A stretch of DNA of 64,000 nt, taken from positions 17,544 through 81,543 of the forward strand of contig JAKLKC010000028.1 in NCBI GenBank assembly GCA_023150875.1. Direction: 5' to 3'. A model generated the notes under the pieces. That model was not told the DNA's origin and did not search any database. It saw nothing but the letters and a program-made list of their open reading frames with translations. A program made the position numbers and the translations under genes. Of this stretch, positions 53,954 through 62,372 are shown piece after piece. Numbering within the stretch: position 1 is the stretch's first letter; each line of letters begins with the position of its first letter. The stretch is from Myxococcota bacterium. GTDB taxonomy: Bacteria; Myxococcota_A; UBA796; UBA9615; JAKLKC01.

Positions 53954-56230
53954 TCAGCCGCCGGACCGCTCGAAGTACCCGTCGATCTCCGGCTTCTCGA
54001 TGGGCACGCGGTTCGGGGAGTAGGGGGCCTTGCACTCGCGGCAGCGGTTCAGCTTGAAGAAGTCCTCGCGGACCGCCTGCTTGCGGATGTCGTGGAGGCG
54101 GGGGTTGTCCCACCAGATCCGGCCCAGATCGTCCACCGTGGCCTCCCCCACCTTCACCTGGTGGGTGGTGTCCACGGTGCACAGCAGGACCTTGCCGTCC
54201 CAGGAGATCGTGGGCGTCTTCCAGTAGGCGGAGCAGGTGCGGTGGGCGGTCTCGTCCGCGGCGGGGTCGGAGGTGGGCAGCCCCAGGGTGGCCAGGACCC
54301 GCGCGTACCGGTCGCGGATCTCCCTCAGGCGGGGGTTGTCGTCCGAGTCCTCCCTCTTGACGAAGAGCCAGTGGCCGGGGCCCGAGGGCTGACGCCACGC
54401 CGCGAGGCCCACGTCGATCCCGTAGGTCGCCAGGTGCTCGGTCCAGCCCCGCCGGAACTCGGCGGCGTGGGGCTCGCTGGCCTCGCACACCATGAACTGG
54501 AACACCATGCGCAGGCGGGGAGGCCGCCGCTCCTGGACCATCTTCAGCATGAAGTTGATGTTGTCGAGGACCCGGTCCCAGATCGGCTGGCCCTTCACCG
54601 CGGCGTAGGCGTCCTTTCCAAACCCGTCGACGTTGAAGTACCAGGTCTGGGGGACGTCGCCGTACTCGGTGGCGAGGCGGCACAGGGAGTGGTTGAGGAG
54701 GGTGGCGTTGGTGGGCACCTCGATGTCGTGGGTGAAGCGCCGCCGCCGGTTCTCCTCGAAGAACAGGCGGAGGATCTCCTCGGTCTGGGGGTGGAGCAGC
54801 GGCTCCCCCTGCCAGCCCAGGCGGATCCTCCCCATCGCCGTCCCCGACGCCTGGAGGTCGGAGATCACCCGCCGCATGATGTCCATGGACATGAAGCCGC
54901 GGTTGAAGTTGAGGTAGCCCTTGTTCCGCAGCTCGTAGAACTGGAAGGGGTCGCGGCGCACCTCGGCGAAGTCCACCCGGCTGTCCTTGACCACCGCGGC
55001 GAACCTCTCGGGCGGCGTCTTGCAGTAGGTACACTTCAGGTCGCAGGCGTCCGACAGCTCCAGCGTGAGCTCGGCGTCGGGGAAGCGGGGGGGCTCGGCG
55101 GCGCGGCGGACGTACTTCCGCTTCAGCTCGTGGTAGGCGAGCTTCGCCACGCCCCGGGCGATCTTCACGGCACTGTCGCTACGGCGTCGCAAGTAGCAGT
55201 CCTGGATGCAAGGGGTGGTACACGACTTGACGTGTCGGCGCAGGAGCGCCAGGTCCTGGGAGCCCCAGAGCTCCCGCAGGGTGCGCTCCCGCACGTTGCC
55301 GAAGGATCCGTTCAGGAAGTCGAGCTTCCCGTCGCACATGATCGCCGAACCGTCGGCGTTGATGTACAGCTCTTTCCAACCGCTCCAGCACTTCCCGTCG
55401 AGGGGCCTCATCTCCCCCCGATAGTACTTCTTCATGTTCAGCAGGTCGCCGGGGTCGTTCACCAGGCCGAAGCCGGTGTCCGCCTCGTGCTGGGCGAAGC
55501 CCACCAGGAAGTCCACCAGCTCGTCCAGCTCGCCGATCCGGGAGTCGGGGATCCACTGGTCGGCGATGTCGGGGTCGATGCGGTTGTTGTGGCGGAAGAG
55601 GTTGAGGAACTGCACGCCCTGGACGCCCAGCTCATCGCGGCACCAGAAGAGGAAGGCAGGCAGGTCCTGGAGGTTGTGGTTGTTGATGAGGGTGTTGATG
55701 CAGACTTTGCGGAGGGGGCTGCCCGCCGCCTCGTCGGCCTGGCGCAGCAGCCTCACCCCCTGCACCGCCCGGTCGAAGTTCCCCTGGCCCCGGACCCGGT
55801 CGTTGTGGGCGCGGGGGCCGTCGATGCTGACGTTGAAGTGAAGGCGGTTGTAGGGGATCCGGGCGATCCGGGCGGCGCGCTCGGCGGTGATGAGCGTGCC
55901 GTTGGTGGTCAGGGTGATGTAGAAGTCCTTCTCGCAGGCGTAGGCGAGGATCTCCTCCAGGTCCCGCCGCACGAAGGGCTCGCCCCCGAGGGGGTTGAAG
56001 CGCTTGACCCCCCACAGGTGGACCTGGTCGATGATGTCCTTGACCTCGCGGGTGGTCAGCTCCTGCCGCACGGGGTAGCAGGTCTTGCAGAAGCTGCAGG
56101 AGAGGTTGCACTTCAGGGTGAGGTTGACGCTCACCCAGTCCGGGGGGCCGAGGGAACGGTTGAGGGCGCGGGAGAGCCAGAAGGACCCGTCCTCGGCGTA
56201 GTCGGAGAAGGTGCGGCTGGGGAGCGCCAT
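53954..56230 (-). CDS. Tandem radical SAM protein with two SPASM-like cysteine regions
   Basis: A 758-residue protein with two full radical SAM halves. First half: CNLSCSFC (Cys 41, 45, 48), GGEP-like FNPLGGEPFVRRDLEEIL and a C-terminal cluster region CWSGWKELYINADGSAIMC plus CTTPCIQDC. Second half begins near 385: CDLKCTYC (Cys 396, 400, 403), RLGWQGEPLLHPQTEEIL and a second SPASM-like region (CSAYWKTPTISWDGKVLLC, then CREC). Each half keeps its own GEP motif, so both may bind a [4Fe-4S] cluster and AdoMet. Typical members have one such half of 350-450 residues. The ATG at 56230 was preferred over a TTG 13 codons earlier. Substrate unknown. Confidence 0.88.
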   Translation of the reverse strand: MALPSRTFSDYAEDGSFWLSRALNRSLGPPDWVSVNLTLKCNLSCSFCKTCYPVRQELTTREVKDIIDQVHLWGVKRFNPLGGEPFVRRDLEEILAYACEKDFYITLTTNGTLITAERAARIARIPYNRLHFNVSIDGPRAHNDRVRGQGNFDRAVQGVRLLRQADEAAGSPLRKVCINTLINNHNLQDLPAFLFWCRDELGVQGVQFLNLFRHNNRIDPDIADQWIPDSRIGELDELVDFLVGFAQHEADTGFGLVNDPGDLLNMKKYYRGEMRPLDGKCWSGWKELYINADGSAIMCDGKLDFLNGSFGNVRERTLRELWGSQDLALLRRHVKSCTTPCIQDCYLRRRSDSAVKIARGVAKLAYHELKRKYVRRAAEPPRFPDAELTLELSDACDLKCTYCKTPPERFAAVVKDSRVDFAEVRRDPFQFYELRNKGYLNFNRGFMSMDIMRRVISDLQASGTAMGRIRLGWQGEPLLHPQTEEILRLFFEENRRRRFTHDIEVPTNATLLNHSLCRLATEYGDVPQTWYFNVDGFGKDAYAAVKGQPIWDRVLDNINFMLKMVQERRPPRLRMVFQFMVCEASEPHAAEFRRGWTEHLATYGIDVGLAAWRQPSGPGHWLFVKREDSDDNPRLREIRDRYARVLATLGLPTSDPAADETAHRTCSAYWKTPTISWDGKVLLCTVDTTHQVKVGEATVDDLGRIWWDNPRLHDIRKQAVREDFFKLNRCRECKAPYSPNRVPIEKPEIDGYFERSGG

Positions 56231-56300
56231 GGCGGCGGGATCGTAGCGACGGCGGGAGGGGGGCGTCAACGACAGATCCCGCGAGGGGGCGCCGGTGGGC

Positions 56301-56306
56301 TAGACT
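56301..56306 (+). promoter_or_regulatory. Candidate -10 box TAGACT upstream of hflX
   Basis: TAGACT hexamer identical to those at 6341 and 58219. No -35 match. A TTGACA occurs downstream at 56361-56366 but without a suitable -10 at the right distance, so the true promoter is uncertain. Confidence 0.3.
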
Positions 56307-56411
56307 CCCGGGAGCGGCAGGGTCCGCAGGGTGAGGCCGGCGGGAGGGGAGCGACGGCGCTTGACAGCTCCCCGGGCGTGCCGATCGTCTGGCAGCCCCC
56401 CGCGGATCCGA

Positions 56412-58145
56412 GTGATCCCCGGGGGGAGGGAGGAGAGCCCGATTCAAGACGTCCACGGCAACACCAAGGGCCTCAAGCCCTCCCAGATCAAGGCGCTGGG
56501 CCACTTCTACCGGCGGAGGGTGCGGGCGAGCCAGGTCGTCGGCCCCGAGCTCGCCCGGAACCTGACGGAGCTCTCGCGGGAGGTGGGCCGGCAGATCGGC
56601 CTGCTGCTGGACCGTAGGGGCAACGTCAGCCACGTCGTCGTCGGCGACGCCCACAAGCTGTTCTTGCCCGAGCTGGGCCGCGCCCGGGCCGGCAGCGGGC
56701 GCCTCCGGGGGCTCCGCCTGGTCCACACCCACGTCGGCGGCGAGCCCCTGAGCCACGACGACCTCACCGACCTCGCCAAGCTGCGCTTGGACCTGGTGGC
56801 GGTGGTGCAGGCGCGTCCCGACGGCCTGCCGGGGCTGGTGGAGACCGCCTGGCTCCTGCCCCCCCGGGAGGGGGGCGCCATGTGGGCCCGGGGCGAGCCC
56901 ACCCCCATCCATGACCTCGCCGAGGACTTCATCGACCACGTCGAGGGGATCGAGGAGGAGATGGGCCGCGTGGCCGGGGCGCGCCAGGCGAGCGACACCC
57001 GGGACCGCGCCATCCTCGTGGGGATCGGCGGGCACGACGGCGGCGCCGCCGAGCGGTCCATGGAGGAGCTGGCCCGCCTCGCCGAGTCCGCGGGGCTGCG
57101 GGTCATCGACACGGTGATCCAGAGGCGGAGGGAGATCGACCCCAGGACCGTGGTGGGCAAGGGCAAGCTCGACGAGCTGATCCTGCGCTCCATGTACCTG
57201 GACGCCGACCTGCTGGTCTTCGACCAGGACCTGAGCCCCTCCCAGGTCAAGACCGTCAACGACGCCACCGAGCTGAAGGTCATCGACCGCACCCAGCTCA
57301 TCCTGGACATCTTCGCCCAGCGGGCCCGCTCCCGGGACGGTCGGCTCCAGGTGGAGCTGGCCCAGCTCAAGTACCTGCTGCCGCGCCTGCACGTCATGTC
57401 GACGGCCATGAGCCGCCTCACCGGCGGGATCGGCGGGAGGGGGCCCGGGGAGACCAAGCTGGAGATCCGCTCCCGGCGCGCCCGGGACCGGATCGCTCGG
57501 CTGGAGCACGAGCTCGCGGACCTGGGCCGCCAGCGGGAGCAGCGGCGCCGGATGCGGGCCTCCGCGGGGCTCCCGGTGGTGTCGATCGTGGGCTACACCA
57601 ACGCCGGGAAGTCCACCCTGCTCAACGTGCTGACGGGGGCGGACGTCCTGGCCGAGGACCAGCTCTTCGCGACCCTGGACCCGACCTCGCGGCGGATGCG
57701 CTTCCCCCGGGAGCGGGAGCTCGTGATCACCGACACCGTGGGCTTCATCGAGAGGCTGCCCGAGGACCTGGTGAAGGCCTTCAAGGCGACCCTGGAGGAG
57801 CTGCTGGAGGCGGACCTGCTGCTCCACGTCGTGGACGCCTCCGATCCCGAGGCCCCCCGCCACATCCGGGTGGTGGAGGGGATCCTCGCCGACCTCGGCA
57901 TCGCCGACACCCCCCGGGTGCTGGTGTGGAACAAGGCCGATCTCGTCGAGCCCGCCCGCGCCCAGGAGCTGGCAGTGCAGTACGGGGGGCTGGTGGTCGC
58001 GGCGCGGGAGCGGCGCGGTCTCGACGCCCTCCTGGCGAGGATCGAGGAGGACCTCTGGTCCGAGGGGCACCGGGACCTCCAGGTCCGCAGCATGGCCCGC
58101 GCCTCCGCCGCGGCGCGGGCGGTGGGGATGGGGCCGGGGAGCTGA
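56412..58145 (+). CDS. hflX: GTPase HflX
   Basis: A ribosome-splitting GTPase. From the GTG at 56412 it has 577 residues. The N-terminal domain is long, with VHGNTKGLKPSQIKALG and ATAWLLPP-type strands; the HflX signature GGRGPGETKLE lies before the G domain; G1 is GYTNAGKST, G3 DTVGF and G4 NKAD. The start is uncertain: the GTG at 56412 lacks a Shine-Dalgarno, while a very strong GGAGGGAGGAGAG lies after it and points to an ATT codon at 56442 (IQDVHG); a GTG at 56331 also lacks one. Divergent from the tandem radical SAM gene. Confidence 0.93.
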   Translation: MIPGGREESPIQDVHGNTKGLKPSQIKALGHFYRRRVRASQVVGPELARNLTELSREVGRQIGLLLDRRGNVSHVVVGDAHKLFLPELGRARAGSGRLRGLRLVHTHVGGEPLSHDDLTDLAKLRLDLVAVVQARPDGLPGLVETAWLLPPREGGAMWARGEPTPIHDLAEDFIDHVEGIEEEMGRVAGARQASDTRDRAILVGIGGHDGGAAERSMEELARLAESAGLRVIDTVIQRRREIDPRTVVGKGKLDELILRSMYLDADLLVFDQDLSPSQVKTVNDATELKVIDRTQLILDIFAQRARSRDGRLQVELAQLKYLLPRLHVMSTAMSRLTGGIGGRGPGETKLEIRSRRARDRIARLEHELADLGRQREQRRRMRASAGLPVVSIVGYTNAGKSTLLNVLTGADVLAEDQLFATLDPTSRRMRFPRERELVITDTVGFIERLPEDLVKAFKATLEELLEADLLLHVVDASDPEAPRHIRVVEGILADLGIADTPRVLVWNKADLVEPARAQELAVQYGGLVVAARERRGLDALLARIEEDLWSEGHRDLQVRSMARASAAARAVGMGPGS

Positions 58146-58218
58146 TCCGGGGGGTGCGCGGCGGGGCTTCCGGTGCACCCGGGGGCGGGCGGGGATCGCC
58201 GCGCCCGCCCCTGTGGAG

Positions 58219-58224
58219 TAGACT
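58219..58224 (+). promoter_or_regulatory. Candidate -10 box TAGACT
   Basis: TAGACT 22 bases before the ATG of the FHA-GAF-sigma54 activator, the third instance of this hexamer near a start codon. No -35 match. Confidence 0.35.
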
Positions 58225-58246
58225 TCCCTCCCGCCCGGAGGCTCCG

Positions 58247-60094
58247 ATGTCGACCCTGCTCGTCACCCACGGTCATCACTTCGGGGTCCGCTACGACCTG
58301 ATGGAGCGGACGACCATCGGGCGGTCGAGCTCCTGCAGCATCCAGCTCCTGGACGAGAAGGTCAGCCGGCTGCACTCCACCCTCTACCGCGAGGACGGTC
58401 ACGTCTGGATCCGCGACGAGGGGAGCAGCAACGGCACCGGGGTCAACGGGGAGCTGCTGCTGGAGCCCCGGAGGCTGCAGGCCGGGGACGAGATCGCCGT
58501 CGGCAACAACCTGCTGCTCTTCGACTCCGACATCACCATCCTGCGGGACCGGGAGGGCGCGGGGGCGGTGATCCTCTCGCGGATCGCCGACGCCACCGCG
58601 GTGACCGAGGCCGGCACCGGGGCGTCCCCCGACGGCGTCGCCTTCCACACCGAGGGGCTCATCGGCGCCCTCGCCCGGGCCCTGGCCTCCCCCAAGGAGC
58701 GGCGCGCCTCGCCGTGGACGGTGCTGGAGGCCCTGGTGCGGGGGATCGGCGCCGACCGGGCCGCGCTGCTCCGCGCCCCCGAGGAGGGGGAGCCCCTGAA
58801 GGCGGTGGCCACCTACCCCGCCCGGGGCCGGGTGGCGGTCCCCCAGGACCTGGTGGAGCGGTGCCTGTCCGAGGGCAAGGCGCTCCGCATGGACGACGCC
58901 GTCTCGGACCTTCGGATCCGGGCCGGGCGCAGCGTGATCGAGAGCCGGATCGGCTCGGTCCTGTGCATCCCCGTCTCCCGGGGGGGGAGGGTGCTGGCCC
59001 TGCTCTACGTGGACAGCCAGGTCCGGGGCGCCTTCCGCTCCCTGCCCGTCGGCGTGGTGGAGGACCTGGCCGTCCTGCTGCTCCCCTCCCTGATGGAGCC
59101 CTCCCCCCAGCCCGCCCCCGCCCCTCCCGACGCCGCGGAGGACGCCCCCGTCTCCCAGAGCCCGGCGATGCACCGCCTGCTCAAGCTCGCCCGGCGCTAC
59201 GCCACGTCCACCGCGACCCTGCTGCTGACCGGCGAGAGCGGCACCGGGAAGGAGGTGATCGCCCGCTGGATCCACCACCTGGGACCCCGGCGGGAGCGTC
59301 CCTTCGTCGCGGTCAACTGCGGCGCCCTCCCCGAGGCCCTGGCGGAGAGCGAGCTGTTCGGCCACGAGAAGGGGGCCTTCACCGGCGCCGTCCTGAAGAG
59401 GGTCGGCATGTTCGAGCAGGCCGACCGGGGCACCCTCCTGCTGGACGAGGTGGGGGACCTTCCCCCGCCCATCCAGGTCAAGCTCCTCCGGGCCCTGCAG
59501 GAGGGGCGCTTCTACCGCGTCGGCGGGACGCGCCCGGTGGAGTGCGACGTGCGGGTGATCGCCGCCACCCACCGGGACCTGGAGGAGATGGTCCGGGAGG
59601 GGCGCTTCCGGGAGGACCTGTTCTATCGCCTGAACGTCCTGCGCCTGGAGGTGCCCCCGCTGCGGGAGCGCATCGCCGACATCGAGCCCCTGGTGCAGCG
59701 CTTCGTCGAGCGGTTCAACGCCCGGGCCGGCACCGCCTTCCGGGGCTTCACCCCCGAGGCCATGGGACTCCTGGAGGCCCACCCGTGGCCCGGGAACGTG
59801 AGGGAGATCGAGAACTTCGTCGAGAGGGTGATGGTCCTGTGCGAGGAAGACGTCGTGGACGCCGACGCCGTGCGGGAGCAGATCTCGGAGGCGGGGGACG
59901 GCGGCGGGTCCGCCCTCGGGGACCGGCCCCTGCCCCTCGCGGCGGCGGTCGCCCGCCTGGAGCGCCAGCTCGTGGAGGCCGCCCTGCGCAAGGCCGGGGG
60001 CAAGAAGTCCCACGCCGCCCGGATCCTCGGGATCAGCCGCCCCACCCTCGACCGGAAGATCGAGGAGTACGCCCTGGAGGTGGTCCGGCGCTGA
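58247..60094 (+). CDS. FHA-GAF sigma54-dependent transcriptional activator
   Basis: A 615-residue enhancer-binding protein. FHA domain (about 1-95: GRSSSCSIQLLDEKVSRLHS, GSSNGTGVNG); GAF-like sensor (about 140-285: VLCIPVSRGGRVLALLYVDS); AAA+ sigma54-interaction domain with Walker A GESGTGKE (from 329), intact GAFTGA (from about 376) and Walker B LLLDEVGDL; C-terminal Fis-type helix-turn-helix (KKSHAARILGISRPTLDRKI). Phosphothreonine recognition and a GAF signal may be integrated. The Ser/Thr kinase downstream (149 bases) is a candidate partner. The ATG follows CCGGAGG. Confidence 0.95.
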   Translation: MSTLLVTHGHHFGVRYDLMERTTIGRSSSCSIQLLDEKVSRLHSTLYREDGHVWIRDEGSSNGTGVNGELLLEPRRLQAGDEIAVGNNLLLFDSDITILRDREGAGAVILSRIADATAVTEAGTGASPDGVAFHTEGLIGALARALASPKERRASPWTVLEALVRGIGADRAALLRAPEEGEPLKAVATYPARGRVAVPQDLVERCLSEGKALRMDDAVSDLRIRAGRSVIESRIGSVLCIPVSRGGRVLALLYVDSQVRGAFRSLPVGVVEDLAVLLLPSLMEPSPQPAPAPPDAAEDAPVSQSPAMHRLLKLARRYATSTATLLLTGESGTGKEVIARWIHHLGPRRERPFVAVNCGALPEALAESELFGHEKGAFTGAVLKRVGMFEQADRGTLLLDEVGDLPPPIQVKLLRALQEGRFYRVGGTRPVECDVRVIAATHRDLEEMVREGRFREDLFYRLNVLRLEVPPLRERIADIEPLVQRFVERFNARAGTAFRGFTPEAMGLLEAHPWPGNVREIENFVERVMVLCEEDVVDADAVREQISEAGDGGGSALGDRPLPLAAAVARLERQLVEAALRKAGGKKSHAARILGISRPTLDRKIEEYALEVVRR

Positions 60095-60164
60095 TCCCCG
60101 GAGGGGAAGGAGAAGAAGCGGACGGACTCGAAAAGGGGTGGTACCTCTCGACGGGCGACGCGGC

Positions 60165-60170
60165 TATACT
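60165..60170 (+). promoter_or_regulatory. Candidate -10 box TATACT before the kinase gene
   Basis: TATACT in GC-rich DNA 72 bases before the TTG start of the Ser/Thr kinase. No clear -35 at 16-18 bases upstream. Confidence 0.4.
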
Positions 60171-60242
60171 CACCCAGCGCCACCGTCGGCTCCGTGCGGC
60201 CCCGGCCGTCACGGAGCGCCGGAAAGGCCTGGAGGAGCCCGG

Positions 60243-62213
60243 TTGCTCCGGATCTGTGCCCAGTGCGGCGAAGGACGGCCCCCCACCGAAGGCGGTGATG
60301 GGGAGGGGCACCGCTGCCTCGCCTGCGTGGGGCACAAGGACCTGACCCGGCGGGGCACCTTCCTGGGGGGAGGGCCCGTGGGGACCGAGCCCGACCTGCG
60401 GGGGGAGGTCCTGGGCCCCTGGCGCCTGGACGAGCTGCTGGGGTGCGGCGGGATGTCCACGGTGTGGCGGGCGAGCCACGTCGCCGACGGCCGGGTGGTG
60501 GCGGTGAAGGTCCTGGCGGCCTCGCTGGCCCGGGACCCGGACTTCGTGCGCCGCCTGAAGCAGGAGGCGGGGGCCCTGGCGCGCATCGACCACCCCCACA
60601 TCGTCCGGTTCCTGGGCCAGGGGGAGGACCGGGGCCGCTGCTACGTGGTGCTGGAATACCACCCCGGGCGCAACCTCCGGGACGAGATCGCCGTCGCCCG
60701 CCTTCCCTTCGCCCGGGCGATGGAGATCTTCGTCCAGACCTGCTCCGCCCTCGCCCACGCCCACCGCATGGGGGTGGTGCACCGGGACATCAAGCCCGCG
60801 AACCTGCTGGTGGGAAGGGACGACGGGATCCAGGTCCTGGACTTCGGGATCGCCCGGCTGGTCCACGACGAGGAGGCCCTGGCGGCGGCCTCCCGCCTCA
60901 CCCGCACCGCGGCGGTCCTGGGCACCCTCCAGTACATGGCGCCGGAGCAGCTCCGGGACCCCCGCGCCGTCGATCACCGCGCCGACCTCTTCAGCCTGGG
61001 CGTGGTGCTGTACGAGATGCTGACGGGGACGGTCCCCGTGGGCTCCTTCGCGCCGCCGTCCCGGGTGGTGCCGGGGATCCCCCGCGCCGTGGACCGCCTG
61101 GTCACCGACCTCCTCCGGCCCGATCCCCGGGCGCGCCCGGCCACCGCCGACCAGGTGCTCGGCCGCGCCACCCGCCTCCTGGGCTCCTCGGGCGGCTTGC
61201 GGGCCTGGCTGGTGCGCCCGGCGGCGGCGGCCAGCTTCGCCGGGGCCGGCGTCGCCCTGGCGGGGGGGCTGGTGGGCGGGATGATCGCGTCGGGGATCCA
61301 GCCGGCGTTCCTCCAGTTCCCCCGCGAGGTCCCGGCGGCGTCCCGCACCGCGCCCATCGCGTCGGCCTCGGACCTCCGCTCCTCGTCGGTAACCGGCGCC
61401 GCCGCGCCCGACCTGGACTGGGACGAGGTGGAGGCGTCGGCGTGGGGGGACGCGGCCGGCTTCGCCTCCCGGGGCGGCCTCCGGGGCGGACCGGGTGGAG
61501 GGGACGGCGACTCCCCCTGGGGCCCCGTGGGCCCCGAGCCCACCGGGGGCGAGGCGATCTGGGGGAAGGTGGCCCACGTCCCCGACGTGGCCGAGGCCGT
61601 GCCTGGCTCCGCCCTCGCCTCCCGCATCGACATCGTGCAGACCCGCCGGGGTCGCCAGGGCGGCCCCCTGGCGTCCCGGGAGGCGGTGCCCCGTCCCGGA
61701 ACCCCGGGTCCGTCCCTCCCCACGCCGCCGGAGGGCGCCGCCCCCGGGGCCGCCGTCGCCTCCCCCGTCCCTCCGCCCGCTCCCGGGGCTCCGGGGGGAT
61801 CCGGACCGGCGGGGGAAGAGCCCCCGGCGGGCCTGTCCCCGGCCTCTCCCGGGGCCGACCCTGTCTCCCCGGCCCACGCGGGCCTGGACGGCGGCCCGGC
61901 GGCGCGGCGTCCCCTGGAGATGGGCCTGGGCCGCGCTCCCACCGCCCCCCCTCGGGGGGACGGGGCGGACGAGGACCGCCTCCACCTCAGCCTCCGGGCG
62001 TGGACCGACACCTACGGCAACCAGTGGCGCGCCCCGAACTACGAGGAGCAGGGGCGCAAGGGTGGCGAGGTCCTGCCCGAGGGTCACGGGTCCATCGTGA
62101 TCCGCGAGGGCGAGGTCATCCCCGGCCTCGTCCCCGACTCCACGGTCCGCGGGGTGCCGGACAAGAACACCCTCAAGCTCCAGGCGCCCGAACCCGAGCC
62201 CCCCGATCGCTGA
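60243..62213 (+). CDS. Ser/Thr protein kinase with N-terminal zinc-ribbon-like motif and long disordered tail
   Basis: A 656-residue kinase. It starts at TTG after TGGAGGAG. The N-terminus has CAQC and CLAC pairs about 20 residues apart, a possible zinc ribbon. Kinase domain about 55-325: GCGGMSTVW, Lys89 (VAVKVL), HRDIKPAN with His180, DFGIAR with Asp200. One transmembrane-like segment (SFAGAGVALAGGLVGGMIASG, about 340-360) follows, then a 250-residue Pro/Gly/Ala-rich low-complexity stretch and an aromatic, charged end (TDTYGNQWRAPNYEEQG) that may be a folded domain. Lies downstream of the FHA-GAF-sigma54 gene on the same strand. Confidence 0.93.
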   Translation: MLRICAQCGEGRPPTEGGDGEGHRCLACVGHKDLTRRGTFLGGGPVGTEPDLRGEVLGPWRLDELLGCGGMSTVWRASHVADGRVVAVKVLAASLARDPDFVRRLKQEAGALARIDHPHIVRFLGQGEDRGRCYVVLEYHPGRNLRDEIAVARLPFARAMEIFVQTCSALAHAHRMGVVHRDIKPANLLVGRDDGIQVLDFGIARLVHDEEALAAASRLTRTAAVLGTLQYMAPEQLRDPRAVDHRADLFSLGVVLYEMLTGTVPVGSFAPPSRVVPGIPRAVDRLVTDLLRPDPRARPATADQVLGRATRLLGSSGGLRAWLVRPAAAASFAGAGVALAGGLVGGMIASGIQPAFLQFPREVPAASRTAPIASASDLRSSSVTGAAAPDLDWDEVEASAWGDAAGFASRGGLRGGPGGGDGDSPWGPVGPEPTGGEAIWGKVAHVPDVAEAVPGSALASRIDIVQTRRGRQGGPLASREAVPRPGTPGPSLPTPPEGAAPGAAVASPVPPPAPGAPGGSGPAGEEPPAGLSPASPGADPVSPAHAGLDGGPAARRPLEMGLGRAPTAPPRGDGADEDRLHLSLRAWTDTYGNQWRAPNYEEQGRKGGEVLPEGHGSIVIREGEVIPGLVPDSTVRGVPDKNTLKLQAPEPEPPDR

Positions 62214-62372
62214 CGCCTTGTCGCGCCGGGGGCCCCATCGCAGGGGATCCCCGAGGGTCCCGGTCCGGCGAGGGGTGTCACGGCCCGGCGGCTCGGGAGG
62301 TCCGCGCCCCTCGGTGGTCCGCGGAGGTGGCGGAGGACCCGCCCCGCCGCCCGGGATCGACGAGGGGGGAGG

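Noticed and set aside
56231..56269. Upstream TTG start adding 13 residues to the tandem radical SAM protein
   Set aside because: The extension is Pro/Arg-rich and unlike the rest; the ATG at 56230 begins a plausible N-terminus, although neither has a strong Shine-Dalgarno.
56361..56390. TTGACA as a promoter for hflX
   Set aside because: At the required distance there is only a poor -10 (GATCGT-like), so it was not called.
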